From Entoloma clypeatum (Eukaryota; Basidiomycota; Agaricomycetes; Agaricales; Entolomataceae): a stretch of 64,000 nt of DNA. The stretch's first letter is position 1; each line of letters starts with the position of its first letter. A program made the position numbers and the translations under genes. Shown one piece after another: positions 46,292-60,233 of this stretch. Below the pieces are notes generated by a model that was given only the letters and a program-made list of their open reading frames with translations, was not told the DNA's origin and ran no database searches. The DNA lies in contig OY751491.1 in the NCBI GenBank assembly GCA_963565915.1, positions 310,001-374,000 of the forward strand, given 5' to 3'.

Positions 46292-46315
46292 GATAAGGAA
46301 AGTGATGTAGATAAG
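46292..46315 (+). promoter_or_regulatory. Paired GATAAG boxes upstream of NADP-GDH
   Basis: GATAAG at 46292-46297 and again at 46310-46315, 18 bp apart in the same direction, about 110-130 bp before the GDH start codon. This is the binding site of fungal GATA factors (AreA/Nit2 family) that control nitrogen genes such as NADP-GDH. Confidence 0.5.
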
Positions 46316-46424
46316 GAAAACCTTGAAAAGGCGGAGGTGGGCTGCAAAAAAAAGTCCGCATTCTCAAGCTGGACCTCGAACTCCACCTTTTTGCATACGC
46401 TGCCTCCTACGAAATCTATCACCC

Positions 46425-48146
<1,722 letters not shown>

Positions 48147-49239
48147 ATCATTTTCCTGTTCGCAAAATCGTGGATCCCAAGGACGCGTTGTGGTAGCCCG
48201 CTGGATCCTCGTTCTGAAAAACCCTCTCCTCTCCCGTCGTTAGGTTACCCCCGAGGCTGGAAGCGCTTTGGTTCGTTTCAACTTAAAATATGGACATCTT
48301 CCATTTTTGTACCTATCCCGCTGGTGATACCACTCGATCGAGCTCCTCACATATCCTTGTACAGTATTTGTTCTCCCTTGGGGGCATTGTAGTTGTACAT
48401 AATAGGACGAACATGAGAAAATAAAGTATTTTTTGCTCGCCCCGTGCACGCAAAGGTCTCTGGAGGTTTTGCTAAAGCATCCTGATTCGATCGAAGTACT
48501 TGCCAGTACCGTTTATGAATATATCAAGCGTGCAGCAGGGACGATGATAGAAGGAGGGGATGGTGGAGTGTGCGGTTTTGAGGTAACCAATGGTGGTGTT
48601 CGAGCTGGGGCAGGGGTACCATTGTACTTGGAGAGGAGAAAAGCCGGTGTTCACCTTCAACCGCAAGAGATCCAAAAAGGATAGAAGCAATCTGACTATC
48701 GCCGCCATGATCGCAAAAGGAGTCATGCGGGAACGCGGCAGTGGCTTTTGTTTGAGGGCCTGATGTCACTGAGCACCCAGGCATTTTAGTCAGACTTCGG
48801 ATTAGCGAAGGCACTTGAAGGAGGACCTCTCTTATACTATTTGGTACCTGCCTGGTGAAAGGTAAGGTATCTTAGATACACATGTTTCATCCCCGGGGTC
48901 GTCAGTCACTGGTCACCAGATGATATCGAGCTGGACGGCGAATCCACAACTTACACAGCTGGGGAGCATAGGTTCGGTTCCCGAAGGTCTGACCTTTATT
49001 GTTTGTTAGCGCGGGTTTCTGTCTTCAGATTGGGAAGACTTACATGGTCGACCGGGGTGAGCGACGTCTGCTCCGGTCCAGATCTTCTCCGGTCCAGATC
49101 TTGAATGTATGACGTCGCATGATCACCATCTCATTACTTATGAGGCCACTGTTGTAGCGGGATCAAAGATGGTCATAACTCTTTCTGTAAGTACATGTGT
49201 AGCGTCAAATAGACCCAAGTCCTGGAATCGTCAAGCGGA
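48147..49239. other. Intergenic, nothing recognised
   Basis: 1.1 kb between the ends of the GDH and transporter genes. It includes a 17-bp tandem duplication (CTCCGGTCCAGATCTT) at about 49073-49101. No gene is supported. Confidence 0.4.
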
Positions 49240-51027
49240 TCATGAATTACCTTGAATGAATAGGAGTCCCAGGACGATGTAAAATACTGTAACGGGAGGG
49301 GTCGCCACGCAGTACGACCAGAACATCGTCCGGCTGATCAGGCGCTCGAATGTATTACCCGACGCTGTTTGAGTGATCTATAACAGGGAAAAAGAATAAG
49401 CATGCGCATTGATCTGAGGGCAGAAACCTACGTGCCTGTACTAGAGTCAATGCAACAGGGGATGCGATAAGCAATATCATGGAGATCACAAAGACCGGGC
49501 TGTTAAGTGAATTCACCATGTGTCTCGAATGTGAGTTTGGGAGATGGGATTAACACAGACGCACTCTTCCAATACCCTCTGCGAACTGAACTTGATCGAC
49601 AAGGCGAGAAGCGGCACCAGCAATATCGGGGTGATGATCATCCTTGACAACACCGCAACCACGACCGTCTTCGTCTCCCCCGGCAGCATCGTTTCCTTCT
49701 TCCTTGTCGCTTCCTCAGAAACGATCTCATTCCCTGGATGGAAGTACGCCCCAAGGACGACGAGGGTTAACGGGATCGAGCATTTCCCTGCCGACGCAAG
49801 CGCTGTTGTCAGGGGCGGCATGTACCGCTCGATCCCTTGTTGGATGGGTGGGACGCATGCGATGAAAAGAGAAAGCAGCGAGGCCCAGAGTGGAGGTGTC
49901 ATGATGTTGCCGATTGTCGCCCATGTGTGAGACACTTTGAATGAATGGGCAATCTCTGCATTGACGCGGATGGGAGGGTCGGAAAGGCCTCGTCGTCGTC
50001 GATAATATAGTCCTGCTTCAGCTTCAGCATCGGTATTGCTTCCCTCCTCAGAGCGATCTTGGTCCGAAGACGAAAGCAGCGGCGTTCCCGTTTCGTCAAG
50101 GTCCTCGATGTTGTCGAGTTCATGTTTGTCTACCTGGAACAATGTGACACCATAGCTCCATCGCAGCTGTAGAGAAAACATGGTATTGAAAATAACGTGG
50201 TCTTATAGTGTGACTCGGTACTTACGATCATGCTAAGGACGGTATAGAAAATGAGGTAAGTCAATGCGCGGCCCAACATAGCGTTTTTGTTGTCGTGAGG
50301 ACCCCAGTGGAGGTTTGTCCCAGAGATGAGAATACTTTGTATGAATGCGACAGGAAGAGAATTTGAGCTCATAAACATGGTCGCAGCCATCGCGAAACGC
50401 CTGATGAACCGACGCGATGAGCACGATACATCACTTATAGTTATCACCTACCTTTGTGACGGTCGCAAACCAAACATCCGACCAAGGATAAAAGCCACTG
50501 CCATCGATGTGCCTGTAATGACGACGAAGAATATTGGGAGGATCCATAACTCTTGGATTTTCTCTGTGAATGGAAACAAGATTCACTTCTATTTGGACGA
50601 GCGGAAAAAATCTGATCAGCCTGCGCACCGGGTGACAGGGAAAAGGCGATCTTCGAGACAAGTAGGGCCGGAGTAAACAGGACGATGTTTAGATGATTGA
50701 GTTGCTGGAAAGAGTATGGCATTCCTGATCGACGAATCGGATGAAGTGATCGAAAATCCCCGGACCTTCTGCAGCTTCCGATCAAGCATTCCGTGCTTGG
50801 CGAGGATATAGCCCGCAAAACACAACAAACTGACTTCAAGGATGGACTGACGGATGCGGATTGCGATGGGTTAGTAGGGCTGGTGCCATTCTACTCGCTC
50901 CCTTTCAAAAATCACTCACTGTGAAGGCAGTCACGAGCAGGGGTAAGAAGGGCGGGCTCTCGATCTGAGAGGACCTCGCTGACACCCGAAAGGAAGGGTA
51001 TGAGGGTGTCTTGGTATCAATTACCAT
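49240..51027 (-). CDS. Auxin-efflux-carrier/PIN-like membrane transporter, about 451 aa
   Basis: Exons 51027-50920, 50846-50766, 50704-50629, 50563-50452, 50400-50226, 50166-49565, 49499-49436 and 49377-49240. The N-terminal half has hydrophobic helices with LLCFAGYILAKHGMLD, LNIVLFTPALLVSKIAF, SSNSLPVAFIQS; then a long acidic cytosolic loop (DLDETGTPLLSSSDQD); then C-terminal helices (PPLWASLLSLFIA, SIPLTLVVLGAYF, RMIITPILLVPLLAL, ERLISRTMFW). This is the PF03547 (membrane transport/auxin efflux) layout; fungal members probably sit in the ER or vacuole. The last intron starts at 49435 with GCACGT if LTLVQ-ITQ is right; a GT donor 6 bases earlier is possible. The stop at 49240 could be followed by a further exon. 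Confidence 0.82.
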
Positions 51028-51171
51028 GGTTTATTGCTGGATACCTAATGCAATAGCTCTATGAACCGGATCGATCAAGCTCGGACTCGGGTGAGGAGGC
51101 AAGAAGAATTATGCTTAGTCAGCTCTGTTCAGACTTTCCCAACTTTCGCCTTGAAAGCAGCGATACCTGCA

Positions 51172-52857
51172 ATGATACAGACAGGCCTTATACAAAATGC
51201 CCACAAAGATCTCGTTACGGACGCATCCTATGATTTCTACGGGCTTCGTTTGGCCACCTGCGCACTTGATCAAAGGTAATGAGGTTTTCGCCGTTTCGTC
51301 AGTTGCTGATCAGGTTTGATTTATAGAATCAAGGTATGGGGTTTGGACGAAAGGAATGGCAAGTGGCAAGTGGAGGACGATTGGAAAGTAAGTGGTCACA
51401 GTAACGATGTACACGGGAACCAGCATTAACAAACCACAAGGCTCACGACGCGCCGGTATCACGTTTGAGCTGGGCGCATCCAGAATTTGGCAGCGTCATC
51501 GCGTCGTCCTCGTACGATCGCACTGCGAAGATTTGGGAACAGGTGGCACCTTTTGGGCAACCTGAACCCACGACCAACGGAACCGGAGCTTCGTCGCAGT
51601 CATCATCTGGTCCTTCCAATTCACGTTGGGTGGAGAGAGCAGTACTAACTGATGCAAGGGGCACGGTAAGAGCGGTAGAATTCGCGCCTCATCATTTTGG
51701 CCTCAAACTCGTGCGTCCCAATCCAATCGTCACTGCGGGTCCCTATTCAAATCCTTCCAGGCCACAATCTCATCAGACAATTACCTGAGAATATATGAAT
51801 GCCTCGAACAACCCTCTCTCACCACCTGGCAGATATCCGAGGAATTTGACGTGCAAAACCTCCCATCGCCCTCCTATTCCCCATCCCCGCACTCCCGCGT
51901 ACAAACTGTCACGCTCGCCACTCCCACCCAAACGACGTCCACCTTCGAAGGCGCCTCCGCCTCGCTCGTGTCCCAAGCTCTCCAGCAAAACGCCGCTGTC
52001 ACTGCACCCATGTCTGGGTCTCCCGCGCCGCCCGCAGCACAGTTCAAGACCGGCAACCGCGAGGCAGACGGCGGGTGGTGCATCTCCTGGTGCAAAGACC
52101 GGTATTGGGGCGAGACGATTGCTGCAGGATGCGGAACAAGTGGAATCATCAAAGTACGGGTTTTCCCACCCACAAAACACACTCGCGAGCAACCTTCTAA
52201 CACCTCCTCCCCCCTAGATCATACAACTCGCCCCCTCCCACCGGCCCACCTGCGTCCTCACCCTCAACCCTGCTTCGCCCCCCACAGAACCACCGGCTGC
52301 TGAACACAGCGGCGAACCCACAACAACAGCGAACGTAGGAGACTCCGCCCCGCCCCCCTTCGCCGTTACGTCCGTCGCCTGGGCGCCGTCGTGCGGGCGC
52401 TCGTATCATCTTGTCGCCACGGGCGGGCGAGACGGGCACGTTCGCATCTGGCGCATCAAACCCGGAGAAGACGCCGAGCACGCCGACGAGGAAGAGGAGG
52501 AGAACGGCAAGTGGACGGCGAGCGTCGTTGCTGACTTTGGTGAACACAAGTGCGGTTTCACGACGGCGTTCGTTGTCGCCTTGATATTTTGCTGATTGGT
52601 CAGTTTAGGTCGGCTGTGGGACGGGTGGAGTGGAATGTTACAGGGTGAGTGTCCATTTGATCGTCGATCGTCGAGAGTACATACAGCTGAGGGTGCTTTT
52701 TGAATGCAGGACCGTACTTTCGTCTGCGGGTAATGACGGGCGTGTCCGTTTGTGGAAGGCGACGTCGGGGAATGTGTGGCGGCCTGCGGGAAGCGTTGGA
52801 GTGGAGCAGGCTCAGGAGCACGAGAATGGCGAGGGCAAAGATGTTGATATGGAGTGA
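51172..52857 (+). CDS. seh1: SEH1-type WD40 nucleoporin, 447 aa
   Basis: Exons 51172-51275, 51327-51387, 51441-51710, 51761-52153, 52218-52549, 52609-52644 and 52710-52857. WD repeats: [65 protein letters not shown], an insertion-rich middle, HLVATGGRDGHVRIW and LSSAGNDGRVRLWK. This matches SEH1, the beta-propeller shared by the nuclear pore Y complex and the SEA/GATOR2 complex at the vacuole. Asp/Ser-rich insertions make it longer than yeast Seh1. It is divergent from the transporter with 144 bp between start codons. Confidence 0.9.
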
Positions 52858-53225
52858 GATCTGCGTCGATAACTTGGAAGCTCATGGCGAGAGCTTGTTA
52901 TATGTCATCTCGACTCGTTCAATCAATCACAGATAACAAGCTCATTGCAAGTCGATACGACCACAGATTATTTACATACGGCATATATGACTGCCTTTTC
53001 AAGTTCTCCTCCCATGCTTTACGACAGAGTCACCCGCCTCCCGTACACCCCGATCGAAGTCCAGCCTCTGTCAACGGACGAAACCGTCGTGTCGGACCGA
53101 TACAACATCACAACCAATTGCACAGCCGGCGGTGTCAGGCTGTCCTCTCGGTCACAGCAGTGCGCGGGCCTGGGCGGAAGATCACAGTCGTACCGTCAAT
53201 GCACATCCTGATACTGATCGTGGAA

Positions 53226-54628
53226 TCACCACGGCACACTGATCGACTGCTTTCCCTCCCCCCGCACACCCCAAGCGAAATCCAACGTCCCAACCACCGA
53301 CTGGGGCTCAGTCCTCACATCAATAGACGAAACCGTCGAGTCGGACCGATACAAAGATTCGCCCGATATTTTTGTCAACGTGAAATCAATGGGCGTCACA
53401 GGCACCGTGCCCAGGTCGGTGCGCCGCCGCCGCGGGTCGTGCCAAGGGCTGCTGCTCATGGACAGCTGGGTGACCACGGCTTCGCAGTCGTCCTTGAAGA
53501 ACACACGGTAGACGTACATGACGATGACGAGGAGGTTGCATACGATGAGGGTCAGGGATGCCTGAAGAGGGGTGTGAGTGTTGAGTGGGGGGGGGGGGAA
53601 CGGATGCGCACCTTGAGGTGAGATACCAACGCGATGGAGTAACCCCAGCCGAGGAAACTCGAAGGGTTTTTCCTCGACTCGAAGAGGAGCGCTACCCAGA
53701 CTATCCCCGTGATTGAGCTCAGCACACTCGCAGCGAAGATCGACAGGATCAGCTTTCGCAGTCGTCTCGGGAGCCACAGCATGCATGAGGGCACCGCTAT
53801 CAACAGCGTATCGCCTAGAATGTCAGCTGTGTGAAGTTGAAACGAATGAGCGGCACGGCTCCGAGTCGGGAATGAAATCTGGGACGGTGGCTCACTGGTA
53901 AGACTGATAAAACCGACAGAGTACCCGAGGTTACACGAAAAAATCCCGTCGGATCCACGATGCACACGATGGTCTTGTGAAGTAGGATGAGGGCCAGCAT
54001 CACAACGAAGGATATGTTCATCGCGTGTGCAGACCATCGAGTGTTGTGGATGGGTGGCATCAAACGTGTGATGGACAATCCGATGCTGATGCGCGATGTC
54101 CTGGTTGTTTCAAAGGGTATCGATTCGATCGACGTGGCGGTGGGATCGTTGGAGAGGGACTCACCAAACGGCGATGGGAAACGTCAAAGCCGTGATCCAA
54201 AAGTGTACCCTGTCTTGCCTGCTGCCTTCCGCGGCCGAACGGTGCAAGGTCCCCGACACTTTAGTCGTGGATAAGCAACCGGAGGTCATGCCAGTGGCAA
54301 ACAGCTCCAAGTCGAACTCTGATAAAAGTGGCGCACTCACTGGGTTGCGGATCGTGCCACCACCAAGGCACCGTCATGAACAACACATTGAACGCAAGGG
54401 AGACCGCTGCCCAGTGATCATCCCACCACGGCTGGCGTTTGCTGTACCGGAAGTGGAGGCGGAATCCTGTAACACCAAACGATATAAGGTGGAAAGCGGT
54501 GCCCACGCCTGCGACAAGGAAAATCAGGGAGTTTCCGAATCCAAATATGAGGGAAGTGATCAGCCTAGCGACGGACGTCGGAACGCGACGTACTACACAC
54601 CTCTCAGCGTCTTTAGAGTCAAGTACAT
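53226..54628 (-). pseudogene. Rhodopsin-like integral membrane protein, copy 2, frameshifted
   Basis: Paralogue of 26297-27705 with the same six-exon plan: 54628-54601, 54508-54341, about 54225-54165, 54100-53896, 53826-53612, 53561-53226. The start is ATG 54628, giving MYLTLKTLRG like LTLGTLRG in copy 1; an ATG 10 bp upstream is out of frame. RYSKRQPWWDDHWA follows helix 1. Exon 4 is one base short for its phase. The break is in the A6 run at 53938-53943 (T6 on the gene strand); with one more base the frame continues into NLGYSVGF. This is either a recent inactivation or a homopolymer sequencing error. Intron 2 has a normal GTGAGT donor. Confidence 0.75.
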
Positions 54629-55884
54629 GCTCGCTCATGCGTGTTGACTATTGATCAAGTCCATGCCTGTCGCATATGTTTGCTTTTCCGCCTCTTATAT
54701 TGCCTCTTCTAGTATTGTAGCCCACCGCATCAAGACAACGCACCCAGAACGCGCCCATCAGCCCTGCATAGAGCCCCTGCCAAGTAGGCCAAATGTTATG
54801 CAGCGGTATAGTCTAAAGCCTTAATAAAAAGGATATCATCACCCCACTACCCGAGTCACCGTCAATGTGAAATTAGGAGACGGATGGGAAATTCGATGGA
54901 TCGGCATTGCATGGGCGGTGGGTGGCCGCCTCGACGTATTTCGCGAGATCAAATACTCAGCTAGGCTGAGATACATACTCAGGTGCAGGCGATGCCAGAA
55001 CCGGTTATGAACGGCAGGTATGTAGGTGTGAGTTGTTGTAACGACGGCAAAACGCCGGACAATTCAAATTCAAACATAAAAGTGTCAAAAGGCGCAATAT
55101 TTGATCATTCATATTTGATTCAAATACTCATGCATACTCATGCACATGGGAGGTTAGCTCCATTCCGAAAAGTGGCTTTTTTGACCGACCGAAATTGGAC
55201 CGAAAAATTTGTGAAAGTCTCAGCCTGGAAATACTTGAGCGAGCGAAGGTGTCCCATGATACTAGTACCGAGTGAGAGGCTGCTGGTCCCTCGTTTTGAT
55301 AACTCGGGAGCTCATGGGGTACATGTACACTGGGTCTCTTGATGCTGACCAGGTTCGTGCCCGTGGTCTTCATCGATCATCCTCCAGTCACGATAAGATG
55401 CTACTCCCCGCTCGGACACTCGGGGACGATACCCATGCCAGTGACTCTGTACGCGAGACGCATCCGAGTCAGTCATCGTACAAGTCAAGTTGACACGGCT
55501 CTCAATTCTGGGTCGTCTAGTAACACGAGTGAGAGTGAGATCTGTCAGGGATTCTAACGCCGTGAATTGCCCAAAGATTGCCAGTCATGAAAGAAACAGC
55601 CTTGCCATCGGAGGCTGTCCAGGTAAGAGCTGTCTTATCATCGCCCCAAGTCGTGTCTAGTTTACTCATTATCTCGTGAATGTGCTTGTCATTACAGAAG
55701 TAAGTTACACAACCTTTGTCCCGCGAAACTCTTCCCCTACCCCGCCTGTGGGCTAGAAAGTCAACGTGCTTCAAGCTCAACAGCGTGAACTGGCCGACTC
55801 GCCGCGAACATGGAAAAGGAGCTGGAGAATTGGCACGGAAAAAGCATACAGCGAGGAGTAAGGCCAAATCAGAGAGTCACCTTT
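54629..55884. other. Intergenic, nothing recognised
   Basis: 1.26 kb, low coding potential on both strands. Confidence 0.4.
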
Positions 55885-57414
55885 TCAATGCGGGTTGGCG
55901 AGCAGCACCAGAACCTCTTGCGCACTCAATCCACGAGCCTCCTTGCAAATACGCTCTCCGAGCGTCATCATACCAACCGAGAGCCCTGCAACTGTGGACG
56001 TTCGAATCAGATACCCAATAGCCCAGATATCAACCTCTGGGCCATGCCCATCATGAAAAATATCCGGCGAGTGCGTTTCCTTCACAAAGGATGGCTGAGC
56101 CAATGTTGGCGGCGTAGCAGCGTCTTCCCAGTCAATCAAAAACCACTTCGACTTATCTTCCATTCTGCGAACAATGTTCTCCCACCGAATATCGCGATGA
56201 TATAATGGGACTTGATGGGCAACCTGAACCATATGAGCACTTGGCTCTAAGGATAAAGAAATATCAATTCGTACAACAAGCGCCTCCAGAACACATATCA
56301 GACATTCCCGCAGTTCTTCCTCGATGTGTGGACAGGAAGTGATTCCACGTGGTGACAAGTATACAGTGGGGTCCTTCGCCAAGATGAGCGTGTCCGTATT
56401 CGGGATTGAATGAATTTTGAGGAGTTTGTATATCCCTTCGAGATGTCTGACTTTCAGACTAGCATTCTGGCCGCTGAAGGTCTTGACGATAGCGTTGGTT
56501 GTAATTTCAACCTTGGAATTTGTCCTATGCTCGTCTCAGTCCACCTCGTCATGGTTGAAACGTAGCGCTTACCTATTAAACACTTGAAAATCATTAGCGG
56601 GGAACGGCACAAGGCCAGCCAGTGCGGGGAAAAGAGCGGAAAGATTGATGAGGTGACAAATGTTGGCAATGCGATCCTTTCTGAGTCCCAAATCAACCGT
56701 GATGATGTCGAAGATCCTTGCCTTGCCTCCTGGGGTATCAGGTGGACTAATGGCGGTAAGGGTCATCCGAGATGCGCAGCAATAGTAGCCTATGAAAATA
56801 GTTGAGATGAGGGTATAACAAACACTCACCAAAAACGTAAGGGGCAGGGCTATAAACCCAGACAAACTTGTCTACCAGTTCCGCCCTGGGGTCAGTCTTG
56901 TTTTCTGATCCCCTCTCCTCACCCCTAAACAAGCAAGCTGTGTCCAAAAGGAAGCCAAAGTCGGGGCGCAGGTTTCGCGTCGCTGTATGGTGGTTACTAT
57001 TACGGATACTGTTCCCACTTGGTAACAGAAGTTGGACGATCCTACGGATATTGTCATCCCAAAACGAATGAAAGGAGTCCTCTGTACCACATGAAGGCGG
57101 AGGATAAGCAACAGCTGAAGTGACGGGCATGAGCCTTGTGTCAAATTCCCCAATCGTAAACAAAGTGCCGAGGTCATTCTCGCTGCACATATCGGGGTAA
57201 AACGCGGCAAGGATATCCTGAAACATCAGTTCTGTGATGGGGACTTTCTCAGAGTTGGCTAAGGGCTTTTCGAGAAGGGCGCGGAGCTCTGCAACCGAAG
57301 GGAGGTTCACCGTCCGTCGGTTGTTCCTCCACATGTTGAGAATGTTAACGCGACCATCTATGTGGGACACCGAAACTCAGCAACTCAGAGGATAATGGTG
57401 AAAATTAGCTTACC
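55885..57414 (-). CDS. Fungal kinase-like protein (RIO/FunK1-like catalytic lobe), 5' end unresolved
   Basis: Exons about 57460-57414 (RLLNEPPRTPQRPP), 57357-56830, 56789-56573 and 56524-55885. The N-terminal region (LRPDFGFLLDTACLFRGEERG, VDLGLRKDRIANICHLINLSALF) precedes a C-lobe with YHRDIRWENIV (catalytic loop, Asp and Asn present) and FLIDWEDAA in place of DFG, then EVDIWAIGYLI. This layout belongs to a large Agaricomycete family of atypical kinase-like proteins. The glycine-rich loop is not evident, so activity is uncertain. The first ATG is not found; its 5' exon is antisense to the next gene. Confidence 0.68.
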
Positions 57415-58840
57415 TGGGGGTCGCTGCGGAGTGCGTGGAGGTTCGTTAAGTAGCCGTTGTCGTTTATCGCAGTGGTGGTCTGTGCCTGCCCCCAGTAATC
57501 CGAAGAAGAATAAGAAGAAACCTAATGCCACGACCCCACCTGTTACGACCCCATCCACAACCACATCCGTGACGACGTGTACGCCCACACCTGCTGCACC
57601 ATCCCCGACCATGGCTGTACCACCAGCTGCAGTGACACCCCTGCCACATCTTACGGCGACCTTCACGTCCCTCATGGCGCAGTTCCCGAGCGATGAGCCA
57701 CCCGACCGCATCGTCTATCTGAACAAGCCTCAGCTCAAGGCGATGTTGGGTGAGATCCTTGGTCGAGGGGTGGACGATGGGAGGAAGGAGGGGTATACAA
57801 AGGGAGAGGTGGATGGTTACGAGAGAGGAAGGAAGGAAGGATTGGAGGAAGGAAGGAAGGAGAGTTACAAGAAGGGGAGGAAGGAAGGTTATGAAGAGGG
57901 GAGGAAACAAGGGATGAAGGAGGGTTTTGAGAAGGGAAAGAAAGAGGGTTACGAGAAAGGGAGAGAGGATTTTGTGCGTACCCCGAGCGCGCTGCTACCG
58001 CCACCACCGTCGTCGTTGTCGGACCCAATCAAGGACTACAACGTGTACATCCGCGAGCTCGCGTCCAGAATATTCTATCTGCAGCCCTTCATTGTCGCCA
58101 TACGTGAAGCTGCTTTTGCCGCAGGAGAATGAGTTGGGTATAATTCAGGCTTTGACAATGGACTATTGGAACCTCGAAATGACGACATGTTCAAGATCTC
58201 AACAGCTGTACAGACCGACTGTGAAGACGCTACAAGTCCAGCTCCCAACCCTGTCCAACATCAAGATGCTTCGAGCCAAACCACTTCAACGACTGACCCT
58301 ACCCAGTACCATGATACCACCATCCAGACTTCATTGCCAGCACCTGTCGACTGGGCTGAAGATGCCAAATCTCTCCCGGATACGTCTATTCAGCCACTGA
58401 TTTCACCTGTTCTGCCACCGATTTTGCCTGTCCCACCACCTACGATACCTAATTTACCGATAATTCTGCAGGCCCGCGATTTCTCAAGTTTGCGTTCACC
58501 ATCAACAGACCCATTTTCCTCGTTACGCCGCCGATCCCAACGCAAGGTACCTACACATCCACTGCCTCGCCATGCCCGAGATGACCACATTCGTGTTCCG
58601 CCACATCATTTCCCTCATCGACCAGCTTGCTACACCCCCAGGCAGCCACCACCTGATTTTCGAGACAACATTCAATGTCATGAAGATTCTGGCCTTGGGG
58701 ATGCTCTTGCAGTTCTGAAGGAAGGTCTCAAGGTTTTGGTTTTGGTTCTCGAGGCGACGAGGACGCCGCCATATAAAAGGGGGGAACCTGGAGTAGGGCG
58801 TAGCCCGACTCCACCATGGTCATGTGACCTAGCCAGGTAG
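57362..58840 (+). pseudogene. Protein with KEGY/GR repeats, internal stop
   Basis: A Thr/Pro-rich N-terminal part is followed by about ten tandem seven- to eight-residue repeats of the type KEGYEEGR (57770-57970), which should form a long charged helix, then RELASRIFYLQPFIVAIREAAF. The frame hits TGA at 58131-58133 and stays open on both sides to 58840 (VQTDCEDATSPAP, PPILPVPPPTIP, DALAVLKEGLKVLVLVLEATR). Either the protein ends at 58130 or a single nonsense change split it. The start is uncertain; ATG 57611 (MAVPPAAV) is a candidate. Family common in Agaricomycetes, function unknown. The 5' end overlaps the kinase-like gene in antisense. Confidence 0.5.
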
Positions 58841-58954
58841 ACACGAGCCCGCCTGTTCTAGAGTAGATCTGCTACCATCTGCTTGCCTTTGCCGTGCCTC
58901 AGGTGTCGCCTCCAGACCGCCTCCACCTCTCCAGTGGCTTTGACGGGCGCAGCA

Positions 58955-60088
58955 ATGGCTCTTTCCCAGTACAAAGAGCAATATTTCAATAAACGAAGCA
59001 TTTATACATCTCTACTCACTGGTCAGATGTGGCTTGATGAATTATTGGAAGGTATGTCACCTTGATATGCTGTTGGATTCCTCAACTAAATTCCGGAGCC
59101 ATCAGGTCATCCGCTCCGCTTTCAAAGACAATTTGGTATGGAGCGCTTCGTTTTCCATCGCTTGCTGCACGAACTACAAGCGCGATGTGGATTACAACCA
59201 ACAAGATATGTCAGCGCCGAAGAACAGCTAGCAATATTTCTTCAGATGGCACGTACAGGGCAAGGAAGTGCTGAGATGCAGGAGAGATTCCAATGAAGTG
59301 CTGGTACAATATCAAAGTACAATGATCTGGCCCCCTTTCTCGTACCTTCATTTGATCCTTTTCATCAGAACTTTCCACAAGATCCTCAATATGCTCACCT
59401 CAAAGGAATTTTACTATGCCTATGTAACGTTCCCTCTGGAGGGTGAAGTACCACCTGAGATTTTGGGGAACCCGCGATTCTATCCATTCTTTGCGCAATG
59501 TCGTGGCGCGGTTGATGGTTCTCTTCTTGATGCATTCATTTCAATAGCAGATATGGCACGGTATCGTAGCAGAAAAGGCCATCTTTCCACCAATCTTCTC
59601 GCTGCCTGCCGTTTTTGCCTGCTATTCTGTTATATTCTCAGTGGGTGGGAAGGAAGTGCTGCTGATAGTCGAATATATGATATTGCACGACGAGAGGATT
59701 TTCCTATTGCACCAGGAACATATTATCTTGGCATTGTGGGATTTCCTCTTTGTGATGCTCTCCTTGTTCCATACAGAGGAACAAGATATCATCTCAATGA
59801 ATGGGCTCAAAGTGGACAACGGTAGACATTTTTATTTATCACCGTTAAATCTCTCTCATTTTATTCAGACCGGAAAACAAAAAGGAGCTCTTTAATCTCC
59901 ATCACTCATCACTTCGAAATGTGATTGAGCGGATTTTTGGAGTATGCAAACGGCGATTCAAATTAATGGTAGTGGCTCCTGAATATAGCCTCCGAATGCA
60001 GGCAAAAATTCCGCTCACATTGGCAGCACTTCATAATTTTATTCGATGTTATGATGCTAATGACGATGCCGACATCAGCAAAGTCTGA
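58955..60088 (+). pseudogene. PIF/Harbinger (DDE_Tnp_4) transposase, dead
   Basis: ATG at 58955 (MALSQYKEQYFNKRS), an intron near 59053-59104, then GMERFVFHRLLHELQ, TGQGSAEMQERFQ, GAVDGSLLDAF (first Asp), RKGHLSTNLLAAC, LSGWEGSAADSRIYD, DFPIAPGTYYLG, VPYRGTRYHLNEWA and, after an intron at about 59822-59870, ELFNLHHSSLRNVIERIFGVCKRRFK with the final Glu. A TGA at 59294-59296 replaces the Arg expected after ERFQ, the frame is lost until about 59390, and the second catalytic Asp (normally L-A-D-A-G) is absent in LGIVGF. No terminal repeats assigned. Confidence 0.82.
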
Positions 60089-60233
60089 TTTGGGGTTGTA
60101 GCAAATTGTACCAAACATCCTCAGGATTATAGTGACCTGTAACACACCCTTCCAGCCATAGCAGCTGTAACATTCTGTAGCATCAAACTGTGGGAGTGCT
60201 GTAGTGGGGTAGCAGCCATAGCATCACAGGTAG

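Noticed and set aside
49430..49441. GT donor 6 bases before the GC donor in the transporter gene
   Set aside because: It also keeps the frame but removes the VQ found in the family pattern (ALTL-x-Q-ITQ); GC-AG is preferred but not certain.
54636..54638. ATG at 54638 as start of the second rhodopsin-like gene
   Set aside because: Its frame does not fit the phase of intron 1; ATG 54628 does and gives TLKTLRG, matching copy 1.
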